A stretch of 64,000 nt of DNA from Marsupella aquatica (lineage: Eukaryota > Marchantiophyta). The notes below the pieces were generated by a model. That model made no database searches. It was not told the origin of the DNA and was given only the letters and a program-made list of their open reading frames with translations. Both the position numbers and the translations under genes were made by a program. The stretch lies in assembly GCA_973895155.1 (NCBI GenBank), contig OZ316897.1:4960001-5024000 (forward strand), read 5' to 3'. Positions 20,552 to 34,999 of this stretch are shown here, piece by piece (positions within the stretch are counted from its first letter, which is position 1; every line of letters starts with the position of its first letter).

Positions 20552-22827
20552 ACACGGAAGACTCTTTCTGACACGAAACTATCAAAGTTAGAGCAACCAC
20601 CAACACTGGAGGAAGTAAAAGATACTTTGTGGTCGTTCCCAGCTGATAAAGCACCGGGGCCTGACGGATTAACAGCTGAAGTGTTCAAGAAGTGATGGGA
20701 CTTCTTAAACAAGGATTTATTGAGAATGATTCTGGCATTTTGGAGGACTGGCGAACTGGCGTGCAACGTGAAGCTGGGGATTATCAAGTTAATTCCCAAG
20801 AAGGCGAATAAAAGGAGATTGAAGGATTGGAGGCCTCTCATGATGCTTAATACGACATACAAGATTATAGCCAAACTCCTAGCCAGACGCTTAAGACCAC
20901 TGCTGAACCAACTGATCAGCCCCCAACAATCCAACTTTATTCCAGGATGACACATTCTTGAGAACATTTCTATAGCGTGGCTTACAACGGACTGGGTAAG
21001 AACCAAAAAGGAAAAATCCTTGTTCCTCAAGCTCGATTTTGAGAAAGCCTTTGATCGGGTCAACCATACTTACATTTGGGAATCCCTGCACCTCTTGGGA
21101 CTCGGGAGTCACTTCATCAGGCTAGTCAGATCTCTTGTTACAGGGGCAAGCTCTAAGATTCACATTAATGGCCTCTTCTCTAAGGACATTTGAATGCTTA
21201 GAGGCGTATGCCAAGGCTGCCCACTCTCTCCTCTACTGTTTGTACTATCGACCCAACCATTCATGGATTTCTTAGATGGAGAACTGGCACAAGGCACCTT
21301 GAGAGGAATTCAGATATCGGAGGTGTTGACAATATGTTACAAATTCTTTGTTGACAACCTCAGAATGTTTATTCCTGCTACTCTTGAGGATTTTTATGGG
21401 GCCAGACAAGCTATAGAGTGTTATGAGCTAGCATCAGGTGCTAAACTGAATTTGCATAAGTCGACTGCTATTCCCTTGGGACTCAATGAGATTCCAAAAT
21501 GGCTTGTCAAGACAGGTTGCACTATTAGCCAGAAAGGGGAAATTCAGAAGTACCTGGGTGCTCCTTTGGGTTGGGGGATACAGGCCTCCAAGCTCCACAC
21601 TTTTTGTCTCAATCAAATTGAATCCAGGCTCTCTACGTGGGCCACCAGGTTTTTATCATTCACGGGCAGGACTATACTGGTAAAACATGTTCTTCAAGCT
21701 GTACTCATTTACCATATGATGTTCTTACATTCTTCGAGTGCTCTAGCCAGGAAAATGGTGGCTCTATGCCGTGATTTCCTTTGGGGTTACAACGCTGCAA
21801 GGGGGAGAAAGGTGCCACTGGTGGCTTGGAAGACATTGGCCCGCCCAAAGGTTGACGGTGGGCTGGGCTTCAAGGAATTTAGGAGCCACTCGGATACACT
21901 CCTAGCACAATGGTTCTACCATGCGCTTGATCACCCGGACACAGACTGGGCCAAGCTCTACTACGAGAATTTGAAAATGGCAAAATGGCATAGCCACAAG
22001 ACCATCAGGAGAAACAACTATTCCCTCTCTGACCGCCTCCTATTGTGTTATCCTCGCTCATTCAGCGGACTGAGCTATACTGGCAGTCTCTGGAAAGCCT
22101 GGGAAGCACTCTGTACGCACTTGTTATTTTTGCCTGCTGGTGCTGCAGTGGCCGCTTGGTGGAGCATTGAAGATATCGTCAGGAGTCTAGAAGAGTTTCA
22201 GGATCTTCCAGAAGAAACGAAAGGTACATGCTGATCCAGACTTGGGGCCAAATTGGTCTGAGAAAGGTCTCTAACCTCAGACGCTGGGGTGGCAACACTC
22301 CGGAATTTTCTCGACACAAGCTCTACAAGATCAGAGGTTTGGACCGGGAGTTGGAGGCGCTGTGCATCTCCTTCGTGAGGAGAATCAGAAGGATTACGGA
22401 TGACAGGGAGGCTGGTTCTTCAGCAGCGTGTTGGATCTGGGCGGACAAAAAGGAGAGAATGAGCCAATTTGCCCTTCCCAATGCTAGAGCATACCAACTC
22501 CTTCGCATGAAGGGTAGTGACTTTACTAGGCTCAACCGCATCTGGTCGCTTCATCTCTCTGATTTGGAGTGGAGTAAACTTTTGCACTCACTATGGTTGT
22601 CTGATCTCCCCACGAAGTCTCGCACATTTCTTTGGAGAGTGATTGCACAAGGGCTTTTCACTAAAGTCCGGGCATTGAGGATGGGTAAGAGTGATGGTAC
22701 TTGTGGTCTGTGCTGTCATGTTCCTGAGACCATACCCCACATCTTCTTCACATGCAAGCTTGCTGTCAAAGGTTGGGAACTGGTTGCCAGAACTTTTCCA
22801 GATCTGATCACATGGCCTGCAAAGTGA
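20552..22827 (+). pseudogene. LINE ORF2, reverse transcriptase and C-terminal zinc-binding part
   Basis: Continuation of the LINE after G1. Motifs are KAPGPDG, INSxxK-like IKLIPKK, WRPLMMLNTTYKIIAKLLARRL, FDFEKAFD (DFEKAFD near 21,040) and RGVCQGCPLSPLLF (21,197). The catalytic box reads FVDN instead of the usual FADD. A later GKxxYLGxPLG-like block and, near 22,700, CGLCCHVPETIPHIFFTC form the zf-RVT-type end. Stops near 20,695, 20,948 and 21,191 and a shift at about 22,230 break it. The D-to-N change alone should abolish polymerase activity. Confidence 0.8.
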
Positions 22828-22829
22828 TC

Positions 22830-24335
22830 TGAGAGCAAGTCACGGAACTCGACTACCTTAACACTTAGCTCCGACATCGTTGACTCCGACGCCGAGCTCC
22901 CTTATGGTCCAGGCCCGGATAGGCCATCCGGGGAGGACTTAGCATGGAGAGACTGTGGGCAATGAGACGTGGCACTGGCAAGGCAAGGGGCCAAGCTGGG
23001 GACACACACTAAGGACTTGGACTAGCCTATGGCTGGTCGGGTCAAGGGGAAATGGGCCGGGCTCAAGGATGGTCATCCGGACCGTCGGATGGACTTTGAG
23101 TTCTGAGGGCTTGGGAGTGAGCTCCTCTTGGGCCCAAGGCCAATGGAGTTGACGTCATTGGCAACGGACGCTTGGGGCGCAAGTTGTGGCCCAATCTGGG
23201 TTGGGCCGGTCGGGGGCCCTGAGCGGCGATCATACCTGAGGGCCTAGGCATGAGCACTGGGTTGGCCCGGTCACAACGGGCTAAGGCACTCCGCTTGCGG
23301 ATGCCTATCAAGAAAGTTATGGGCATTGCCAGTTGGTGACACGCCCATTATGCGCAATGGGATCCGGGTTGGGGGCCAAATGTTTAGGGACCAAAGCTGT
23401 TCCGGGGGTGGCAGGTCTCCAGAAGCATATATGAGGGGAGTGGTGTCTCCCTGGGGGCTAAGGGCGAGCCGAAGTCGTGAGCTGCGGCGGTCGCGACACT
23501 AAGAGAAACCGCCAAACGGAAAGAGCGGTATTTTCCCAATGGGAAGTCCGTTGGAGGACTTCTTGGGTTCGTTGGAAAGCTCTTGAAGAGGGATACGCCC
23601 TCCTGAGCTCAGATGGGTCCGGGGGTGCCATGGGTTCTCTGGTTTGCGGGTGTTAGCTCACCCACTTGCCAAATCCTGCCGAACAGCAGCCAAGCCGCGT
23701 TCAGCCTCCCAAGGGAACTTGCGTTGGGGAGGCAAGGCCAAGTAGGTATGGAGGCTGAGTCCCAAGGGTGCTCGGTCCCTGGAACATCAGTGGGGCGAAC
23801 CGGGAGCGGTTGCTAGAGTCGGGGCCGTTATGGTCTCGACGTGTGGGGACAAGCTTGGGACAAGCTTTAGGACAAGCTACGCTAATTGGGCCATGAGCAT
23901 GTCCTGAGGTCAGGGCGGTCAGTTGGTGATGGATAGGTACGAGGGGGAACCCGGGCCGCGCCCAAGGAAGGAGCTGTCCTGGACGAGCAATGGGCGTGGG
24001 TTCTGGTTCCGGCTTATGGCATCGGGAGGACCTATCGCTAACCTATTTACCAACGTCTGTTGAGCTTGAGTTAGGATGCTAGACTTGGCGAGTTCTAGAT
24101 CCGGAGGGGTTACTTACCGAGGTGCTTGGTTGCTTGTGCAGACAATGAGGACCGTTGAGTAGCGGTCGTGTAGGTGAGCAAGTGTGGCTTCGTATGGGAG
24201 GGGCCGCAGGTGGTGCTAGAGGCATTTGGATGCTTGCTCGAGGCATTCCGTGGAGGCGTTCGGGCACCAAGGGCACTTAGGCGCAAGTGCTGGGATTGGT
24301 GAGGGCGCTGGGTGGCTAGGTCCACCACTGAGCAC
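22830..24335 (+). repeat. Dispersed repeat, copy B
   Basis: Longest copy of the family at 1,150-2,190 and 40,610-41,970. It begins near the ACTCGACTACCTTAACACTTAGCTCC block and ends at GGTCCACCACT. It interrupts the LINE after the zinc-binding region. GC-richer than its surroundings and without a conserved ORF. The left end and target duplication were not resolved. Confidence 0.6.
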
Positions 24336-24900
24336 TAATGGGTGCATTTTATGGCCACAGCCTTGCCCGCTCATTGATAGTCTTCATGATGTATCAAGTG
24401 CTCTGGCATATTTGGCTTGCTCGGAATGACAGTGTATTTAATAATGGAAGAAGGAGAAGTTTTGATCTGTTGAAGATATTTACGGAGATCATTGATCAAC
24501 TTCATGGACTGTGTGAGGATTCTGGCCCCTGCAATAGGCGCACACGGTTGCTGCGCACCAAGGAGGAAATTATTAAGGAACGCTTGAACTGGGTCCTCAG
24601 GCGGAGGCACGGTTTTCCTTTTCCCCCTGATTTATGACATCTGTCCTTAGATCACTATACTTAGACTTTTGGCGATTCCCTGGTTGGGTTGCCCTAGATA
24701 GAACAGGTATCTAGGGTTAAGCATGGGCGGTGATGCTTTTCAGCCTTCTTCACCCTGTGGCCTCTTGCCCGGGGCTTTTTGGTGTGTGGTCTATTTCGGT
24801 TTTAGTTGGTCTCTTGTCTCCTGCCTGCCCTGTTTGGGCCTCTATGTTGCCTGTTTGGCCCCCTTTCCCTTAGGGTTTTGCGGGTTTTGAAGGAAAAAAA
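24336..24900 (+). pseudogene. LINE C-terminus, 3' UTR and poly(A)
   Basis: The frame reads SLIVFMMYQVLWHIWLARND, a tail typical of plant L1 ORF2 (WHIWxxRN), and ends at the TGA at 24,635-24,637. About 260 bp of 3' UTR and an A-run at 24,894-24,900 follow, then the right target duplication. The ORF ends RRRHGFPFPPDL. Confidence 0.75.
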
Positions 24901-24914
24901 AAAGTGTGGTAAAA
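24901..24914. repeat. Right target-site duplication of the LINE
   Basis: AAAGTGTGGTAAAA, identical to 2,531-2,544. Confidence 0.8.
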
Positions 24915-25040
24915 ACAATAACTAGCACTTGTGTCTTAACAACATGCAATAAAGGCCACGTTTTTTTGGTTGCAAATTTACACTGCCACTCTTGTTAGAT
25001 TACCTAGAACGCCACGCTTTTCTTTGGATTATGATCTTTT

Positions 25041-25042
<2 letters not shown>

Positions 25043-25081
<39 letters not shown>
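25043..25081. repeat. GA microsatellite
   Basis: An almost pure (GA)n run upstream of the microprotein gene. GA/CT runs are common near plant promoters; no specific role can be shown. Confidence 0.9.
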
Positions 25082-25482
25082 GAGTGGTTCAGCCTAGGTG
25101 ACCCACCCCTTCCATTGGGCCAAACTATTTCACGGTTTGTAGACGAAGATCCTGGATGTTGGAATGTAAAAATGTGGCATGATTTTGGTCTTGAATAATT
25201 CTGACTTTGAACGGGTGCTGGAAAGTAGTGGCATCTTAACAAATAAACCAATTTCCTGCAAAACATGCGTCAAACTAGTAAAATTCACTAACACCTAAAA
25301 GCAACTGAGTACAATAATTCAGCTCGCGCGGAGTCCGTGTTCATTGGCTAGACAAATTTTTAATTACAGTACAGTACGTCAGAGAGGTTCAGCATTTGGA
25401 CGAGACCAAGGCTCGAACCGCGTAGATGCGTAGGACAGTACCATCAGAGCTTGGAGTGGACAGGAGGAGTAGCGTTGGATCG

Positions 25483-26048
25483 ATGGCGGTCCCCAAACTT
25501 CTTCAGCCCACGCCCTCCTGGCTGAAATCATACGCCGTCGTTTTTTCCTCCTTGCTCGCAGGTGCATCTATCGTCCATAACATCCTCAAGCCTGATCTCG
25601 TGGGTTGCGCTACCTTTCTCTCTCCACGTTTTGAATCGGCCGCCTAACCCTCCTTCACTTTACATGGACTGCCAGTCGCAAGATCAGGATGATTCCGGGT
25701 TTCCTTACATTACGTAATCTAGCGAATAACGATTCCAGAAATTGATCGTCCGATCGACTCGTTTGCCGTTTATTCTACACTTACTCCTCCCTACTGTTTC
25801 TGCTTGTTCTCCAGATGAAATGGGTCAAGATGATTGAACTTTGAATCTAGTGACTTGCTCAATATCTTAGGGGTCGGTTTTCAGAGATCGGATATCCTGT
25901 TTTGTCCTACAGATTTTTTGTAAGTATACTCCGAGTATCTTCCGCTGATGGAGACTGACATGTCTGTACATTCGGTTGGACGCAGACAATACCAACTCTG
26001 GAGAGTGACAGCATTGTACTCAAAGAAAGCGAGTCAGAGTCTCGATAA
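25483..26048 (+). CDS. UQCC6/BRAWNIN-like mitochondrial microprotein, two exons
   Basis: Exon 1 is 25,483-25,599 (39 codons), with donor GTGGGT at 25,600. Exon 2 is 25,986-26,048 after an AG at 25,984-25,985, ending in TAA; both are phase 0, giving 59 residues. After a short N-terminus there is SWLKSYAVVFSSLLAGASIV (one membrane helix), then VHNILKPDL joined over the intron to TIPTLES. Animal UQCC6/BRAWNIN, an inner-mitochondrial-membrane factor for complex III assembly, has the same layout: a YLKxFxASLLA-type helix followed by VVHxYYRPDLTIPE. The match across the splice junction supports the exon model. An in-frame GTG/ATG upstream (25,426) is less likely. The acidic, Ser-rich tail ends SESESR. 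Identification is by motif memory only. Confidence 0.6.
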
Positions 26049-26049
26049 C

Positions 26050-26567
26050 TTGAAGTTTAGATCTCAACTTGAACTTGTCTTGTAGCAGTGAGTTTATAAA
26101 CCTGGAAATCTGATATTTAGAGTGACTATTTGGAAACTTCGAATTTGTCGACTTCAGATGCGAGAAAGTCAGTGAGCGGGACTTCCAACTGGAAAACACT
26201 GATGATGGGAGTTTGGAATCAGAGGTCGAGTAGCTTTTGTCGACCCTGAAACGCCCCTGTCTCTATTCGACTTCGGTTAGCTTACTGGCTTTCTCTGTGT
26301 TTTGTTGGGTGATAGACATGTCCGAGCTCGAATGTTAGAGGGTGGTGCATAGTGATTATTGAGTTGTCTCAACGTTGTGGAATTTTGCTACCATCCGTCC
26401 GAGTTTTACCAAAACCATTCTAATCGTGGTGTAGGCGATGTTGACGATTCTGCAGGGGTATGGATGTGAGTGAGAGCGACAGCTAAATAGGCAGGGCCTC
26501 TTGGCAAGGCTGGGCTGTCGTAGGGCTTGAAGCTTCTGAACCCATTAGCTTTTCTGAGCTTTGGAAA
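26050..26567 (+). other. Intergenic or 5' UTR between two host genes
   Basis: No ORF of note. The frame of the next gene is open upstream only to 26,487, so part of this stretch is probably its 5' UTR or an upstream exon or intron. Confidence 0.4.
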
Positions 26568-27816
26568 ATGGGACAGCTACCACATCCCTTGGCAGGAAAA
26601 TCTGGAGAAGGTGCTCCGGTTGCTCCCCCGAAATGGAAATGGAGATGTGGCAATCGCCTGAGTGACATGTATTTCTATTCTCCTGACGGGAAGAAGTTTC
26701 GTTCCAGAGTGGAGCTGGCCTCCTATTTGAGTACATTATCCGATGGTCCTTCACAGGATGAATTTTGTTGGAGGCCCACGGAAGAAAGTGAGAAGCAAAT
26801 CCTCTTACGTAGCTGCGTTCTGAATTTATAGGCAACGGTGAATTTTGCTTTTCATGAACTCCACGTGAGTTGACCACTTGTTACCGCAGATGCTAACCAT
26901 TGTTGATGGATACTTCGAGTCCTTCATTTTAAAGTAGATACTCACACTGTAACGATTGTTGTCGTGGACTGTGGTTTGATATGCTTTTCTCTTACTCCTG
27001 TTGTATATACAAGTCCTAAAGACCGGATTCTGGATCAAAGAGTCCTCATCGGAGCCACTCAAGACTCTGAAAAGCAAAGGCAGGAACGTGGACACAGAAA
27101 AACCGGCTAAAAAGGCTAAGCAGAGCGACAGAAGCTCTAATGGGTCGCCCCAGGTAACGATTATTCTACAATTGTGTGACTCCCCTCCTTTGGCTTTTCA
27201 TCAGCTTCTTAAAGGTAGCGAAGGAATTGATATACACCAGGGTTCTTGATCTTCTCATTGCTGGTAGTACTGGTGACAGATACAATCTCCCTCGACTGTA
27301 CACAATGGAGTCCAATTCTCACAAGTTGAGCCACTTGCCATCAGGGCTCCAGGCCCGGTTCTGTCAAAGAAGGTGACTCCCTTCAGATCCCGAAAGAAAA
27401 AAAAAGCAACGAAGGATGAGACTAAATCGAAAGGAAAGAAGACAGCAACGGATGTAAAAGCACAGAAGACTGAAATGGAAGCGACGACAGAGAAGCCTGC
27501 ATCTACCGGCTCCCATACATTCAAGGAGATTTTGGCAGAACCTTCCAGCTTTACGTGGCTCTTCGATCCATATACTATGGACAAATTTAGGGAGGAGGCA
27601 AGGAAGTTAAATGACCTCAGTGCTACAGAAATCAGTGAAATGAGGAAATTGCTGGTGGGAAGGAATCCTCAGATGGGTAATATGTCGAAGTACCCAAATG
27701 AGGTTCTCAAGGTCTTCCTTCGCTTGCTTGGCACCAATGGTCTGAGTGATGAGCCCTCCGATACATTAGGGAAGGTTGAACTGGCAGACCTGTGTGTGAA
27801 GCTAGCCAAGGCTTAA
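26568..27816 (+). CDS. MBD-domain (methyl-CpG-binding-like) protein, three exons
   Basis: Exon 1 from about 26,568 encodes PPKWKWRCGNRL, then YFYSPDGKKFRSRVELASYL, the beta-strand and helix signature of an MBD domain. The donor is probably at about 26,782 (GTGAGAAG). Exon 2 is about 27,017-27,150, with an acidic/basic part containing KPAKKAKQ; its donor is GTAACG. Exon 3 is about 27,370-27,816. It starts with a lysine-rich stretch (RSRKKKKATK) and ends in a helical C-terminal domain (FDPYTMDKFREEARKLNDLS, then EVLKVFLRLLGTNG, then LADLCVKLAKA). MBD proteins read DNA methylation or bind chromatin in the nucleus. Arginine-finger residues are only partly as in true mCpG readers. Start codon and exact acceptors are not certain. 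Confidence 0.6.
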
Positions 27817-28010
27817 GAGGGGAGTGGGGCCCAGTTGAGTGGTATGAGTTATGTGAGTTTACTTCGAACTTTTCAGTTTATGTTCTGACCTTGTCCAGCT
27901 AATGTCCTTTTTTGTTGCAAAGCTTTACTGAGTAGGTTTTCTTCTCCTGAATTCGAATTGCTACGCCTTTTGTTTAGTTCAGGCAAGCTCAATCGGCGTA
28001 CGTGCAAGGT

Positions 28011-28195
28011 TCTGATGAAAGTATCTTCCGCAGATGGAGACCGAAATGTCTGTTCATTCATTGGACGGACGCAACACCCACGCTGGAGATTGACGCTATA
28101 ACCGGAAGTTAGATCTCAACTTAGAGTTTTGTCTGGTAGCAGTGGTGTCATAAGTCTGGAAAGTTGATATTTCGAGGGACTATGTAAACTGGGCG
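28011..28195 (+). pseudogene. Duplicated, damaged exon 2 region of the UQCC6-like gene
   Basis: The sequence from GTATCTTCCGC to the GATATTT block repeats 25,935-26,120: intron end, exon 2 and 3' flank. The AG acceptor is lost (GCAACACC instead of GCAGACAATACC), and about 40 bp of the exon, including its stop, are missing. No copy of exon 1 was found nearby. A relic of a local duplication now downstream of the MBD gene. Confidence 0.65.
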
Positions 28196-28199
28196 GGCC

Positions 28200-30030
28200 T
28201 GACATCAATTTGAAATACATCGATAACCCTTGCAGACTCCTCACGATCTTCCTGTTGCTGCTTTAGGTTAATGGTTGACAGTAATTGGTGCTGTACAAGA
28301 AGAATGTCTTTGCTCTCGTGTGTTGAGAGCTACCTCCAGCAGATATCATTTAAGCCAAGTCAACTACAGGATGGACCTAAGGTACTCAGCGCTCAGTACA
28401 ATCGACAGTCATTCGATATTTAGCACCAGGAGTCACTGGGTTTGCACATGTTAGTAAGAAGACAATTAAAGTCAGACCCTCACTAGCAACTTAATTGCAA
28501 ATTTCTTAAAGGAGATTCAGATATTGGCGAACTGAACAGTCTTTGAGTGGCATTTTATTCCTTCGGGAATTTGTGCTCTAACCGTATGCAGTTGACTTTC
28601 CAAGGTGCACAGCGCTTGTGTTTTCTTCTTGGTTTGACATGCCTTTGAGGGTGACTGGAATTCTTCTCAATACTTCGTCGTCTTTGAACGTGACTGAGTC
28701 TGGTTTAATTTGGTCTAACACCTGCATTCCGAGAAGTCTTCACATTCTTGGACGCAGACGAGTATCAGGACAATCCTTCTGGAATTCGTTATTTCAATCG
28801 GACTTTTGATTGGTGCATTTATGTCTATAAAGATTCGTTTAAATGGAGATCGCGGCACTAAGTTTTGATATCCTTGTTGGGCTCTTTGAATTCTGTTCTC
28901 AGCTGATAACCCTCGGATGAACCTCGATATACTTGTGAAAGCATCATAATGGGGATTATGGGATGGCTCCAAGCTCACCTTATGGACCTGGACCCCGGAT
29001 TTTTTACTGTCATTACGATTTAGTTTCAATAGAGCACATCAGAGAAATATCTTGGAAGACAAATTTGGAACATTCGAAGGTGGAATTTTGGTGTTGCCAT
29101 CAGCCACTCAACCGATGGAGGCTCGATGATTTCCGTGTACGAAGACTAGAAGGAGGGGACTAGCCTTGTGCGAAAACTTTGCATGAAATGCAACTTCTTG
29201 ATAGAATTGCGACACTCGTGATGTCACGTAAGTTGACTGAGGAGCTTTTCAATGCATTGGCAGAGACCGTCATTATTGTTTCATCTCGGAGAAACACTAA
29301 TAGTACATATGTTCCCTAACCCACGAAGTCAATCACCGTCACGGTTCTCAGGTCGTGACTTCCAAGACAAAAAAAATCTTGGTTACCAGATCCAACTATC
29401 CATGAAGTGATATTATCTAGTCGGAGGTATCATGTCCTGATTTCTAGACGTTGGTAACCAGTGTTCTGGGAGCTGGACTAGATTAGGAAACTCCTGTAAA
29501 TGACATACTTTCCCTGTAAATTGAGGCTACCTAGAGCTACCTAGCTCGAATAATTGGTCAGGAGATCTCACCCCAAATACTCTATTTCGCAGGAGTTTAG
29601 AAAGCTGACATGTAGGGGCCAAAGCATCAATCAGCTCTGACCCCCATTACATTCTATGATAAGAGGTCCTGTCATTTTTACAATGGTCCTCTTACAAGTT
29701 ATAGTGCATTCTGTGCCAAAGAAAGAGGAAGTGCAAGGGGAGGCAAAAACGAAACAGGAAAAGGGGGAACTGTGCAAACGGGCACAGAAAAATGGGGAGG
29801 TTGCACGAGTACCAGGGAGTATATTTCCCTTCCCATCCATGAGCAAGAGAGGAGGGCTAGGACCCATTGTTTGCAGTTGCACTATTAAAGCAAGTTGGTA
29901 ACTAGAAAGTAAAATAAAATCTACAGTACTAATAGAAAACTTTTTAAAATTAAGTAAATAAACAAACAAAATCAAGTTTTATTTACAACTCCTGTGTGTG
30001 GATGGAACAAGGAGGGTGAGCATCGAGTAG
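28200..30030. other. Intergenic, no gene seen
   Basis: Only short ORFs without domain-like content on either strand. No repeat family of this window recognised. Confidence 0.5.
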
Positions 30031-30039
30031 TATTTTTTT

Positions 30040-30780
30040 TGCAACATCATCATTTACTCATCATCTTGCGCAGCAGCATCTTCTCTACATATGATATCTC
30101 TTGAAAAACCTCTTATCCATATGACATCTATACACACCAATATCATTTGCACAATGTCCCCTTTTCCCCAGCAACATCTTCTCTACATATGATATCTCTT
30201 GAAAACCTCTTATCCATAGTAACATCTTTACACACCAATATCATTTGCACAATGTCCTCTTTTCCACAACTACATCGTTCACGCATTGACATCTTTTTGC
30301 AACAACAGCATTTCTAGAATGAAATCTTTTACACAACGTATTCCTGCAAACAATATCTATTACATACTCATATCTTTTGCACAATGATATTATTTTTGCA
30401 GACAGCATCATTCTAGAATGAGATCTTTTACACAACATCTTCTTGCGAACTATATCTATTACATATACTGATATCTTTGGAGATGCCAGACAACATAGTT
30501 CTAGAATGAAATCTTTTCTGCAACACCTTTGTGCAAATGATATATGTTACATATTGATATCTTTTGCACAATGATATCATTTTTGCAGACAACATCGTTC
30601 ATACAACCAAGATCTTTGTGCAACAACATATTTCTTGCAAATGACAACTTTTGCACAACACCTTTTCTGTAACCAACATCTCTTTGCACATCTTTTGCAC
30701 AATGTCATATTTTTTGTAAACTACATCTTCTTAGCATAGGACATCTTTTTTGCATTGACATCTTATGTGCAATGAGCTAG
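30040..30780. repeat. Imperfect tandem repeat rich in TTGCACAA and CATCTT words
   Basis: Two about 98-bp units lie head to tail near 30,079 and 30,177 (each starts TCTTCTCTACATATG). They run into a degenerate array in which words such as TTTTGCACAATG, GACAACATC and TTCTAGAATGA recur every 20-60 bp. AT-rich and non-coding. Satellite-like decay product; no known family assigned. Confidence 0.7.
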
Positions 30781-32168
30781 TTTTGAAGATAAAGAGCTCT
30801 CATCCACTACCTTCCAAAAGCAGAACCGAAAGCAGCAAGTTCCAGGATCTGCAGTATCTAGTCATACTTCTGGCCTTATTATATCCCGATCCTCCGTTTC
30901 TCCACATGGTCCTACCACAACCTGGGAGGGTTGTAAGCCCTCCTTTTCCAGTTCTATTTCGAATTTGGACCACAGAAACGAGGAAGCAAAATTAGCCAAA
31001 ATCCAAATCCAAAGACGACCGACTTCATGACCGTCCCACTGCAATATTTTAGTTTCCACAGTTCATATTTTGCTTTTCGGCGTTGCTTCCTTCTTCAACT
31101 CCAACAACACCTGTGCAATACATCAGGGCTACATCAAGAGCATGGTCTTCGAAATTCAGTGCTTTGCAAGACGGGACAGTCTGGTAAACGACTGCGTTGC
31201 ATCCTTCAACTCCGGCAAGTTATAGGCAATATAAAAGGACAAGGCACTTGGAAGGAATTCCTCGGGATATCACAAAGTAAATTGATACCATTCAGCCCTT
31301 AAATAAGGGGTGGGTCAGAAATCAGACAACCTTCATCCTTGCTTTAACACTCCAATTTCTTGAGAAAGTTAAATTCTATATTGACCGTCTGTACCCAGAA
31401 CTATTCACACCCAGTGTAACGACAAGTTATCCCACTTCTACGAAGTGTTAGAGAGAAGAGCAGCCTCCAACCGCGCAACCTGACTTTTACAACTATCTAA
31501 TTATCAGAAGCATTGAAAGCAGGAGGAGCAACTTTCACAACCCAGGGAACATGGAACTGTGCCTTCCGTGGAGATTCTGGCCAACAATAAAAGTACTCTG
31601 AAGGTGAGAAATCAGAAAGAATGCAATCTTCAAGAAAATTTGAAAATATGTTGCCTAAACTTCTAATATATTGCGATGGACAACACGCGGCAGAGCTCTT
31701 TCTCCATACGGTCAAGCTAGTTGCATTCTTGAACCAAGTCTAGGACTCTGGCATTCCCTGAAGAGCAAAACCTTCAGATCTGCTACAGTGTCTCAGATGA
31801 GAAGCAAGATATAAACTTGTAACAGATACAACCACGTGGCAACTGTACAGCTCATAGACTTTACTGAGCCAACAGTGGTATAAATAATAACTAAGCTATA
31901 GACATGAATCTACAAACAACTCCTAAACCCTACTCTACTCAAATATCACACTTCAATCCACAAGCTTACAACTACAAACTCCTTTTATTGGTTTTGACAA
32001 AGGAGAAAATTAGTTGACTTGGGGAACGGGAGACCTACAGAGCACCTCCAGACAACTTGAAACCCTCTGTTATTGCTTGACACGAGCCTAGTGAATATTG
32101 ACCTGGGTGTCCTGGCCCACAAAAGTACCCACGGCGTGTAGAGGCCTAGCAACACTATCTGTTGGACT
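30781..32168. other. Intergenic and Rab2 3' UTR
   Basis: No gene beyond the expected 3' UTR of the Rab2 gene directly left of 32,169. Small ORFs here lack conserved features. Confidence 0.5.
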
Positions 32169-34784
<2,616 letters not shown>

Positions 34785-34917
34785 CGTTTCAGCCAGAAAT
34801 GATTCGAATCAGAGTTTCAATCGGGGTTATTCGGTAGAGCGAGCGAACGAGGACCGAAAACAATACACAAAGACCGCAAAAACAAAACGCTCCTCAGAAT
34901 AAACGAAAGTTCAATTC

Positions 34918-34920
<3 letters not shown>

Positions 34921-34962
<42 letters not shown>
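34921..34962. repeat. CT microsatellite in the Rab2 5' UTR
   Basis: About 20 TC units, (GA)n on the sense strand, between a TATA box and the Rab2 start codon, hence probably transcribed leader. Confidence 0.85.
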
Positions 34963-34964
<2 letters not shown>

Positions 34965-34985
34965 CTTGGACCAGTTCAGTTTTCT

Positions 34986-34993
34986 TATTTATA
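34986..34993 (-). promoter_or_regulatory. TATA box of the Rab2 gene
   Basis: TATAAATA on the minus strand, about 200 bp upstream of the Rab2 ATG and just upstream of the (GA)n leader. Position and sequence fit a core promoter. Confidence 0.55.
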
Positions 34994-34999
34994 GGCGCG

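Larger units (their letters stand above)
2545..24900 (+). mobile_element. L1-type LINE split by nested insertions
   Basis: The element's own sequence is in three pieces: 2,545-3,927 (endonuclease and start of the RT region), 20,548-about 22,828 (reverse transcriptase and zinc-knuckle-like end), and about 24,336-24,900 (C-terminus, 3' UTR, poly(A) at 24,894-24,900). Identical 14-bp direct repeats flank the whole. The pieces total about 4.2 kb. No ORF1 (gag-like) precedes the endonuclease, so the copy is probably 5'-truncated. Gypsy G1 (3,928-20,547) and repeat copy B (22,830-24,335) interrupt it. Several in-frame stops make it non-functional. Confidence 0.8.

Noticed and set aside
21194-22234. 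Independent RT gene
   Set aside because: It is the continuation of LINE ORF2; only a stop upstream creates the apparent start.
25426-25482. Longer N-terminus for the microprotein
   Set aside because: The residues upstream of 25,483 look like translated leader and lack any likeness to the family.
30040-30780. CRISPR-like array
   Set aside because: Units are imperfect and irregular, there are no uniform spacers and the genome is eukaryotic.
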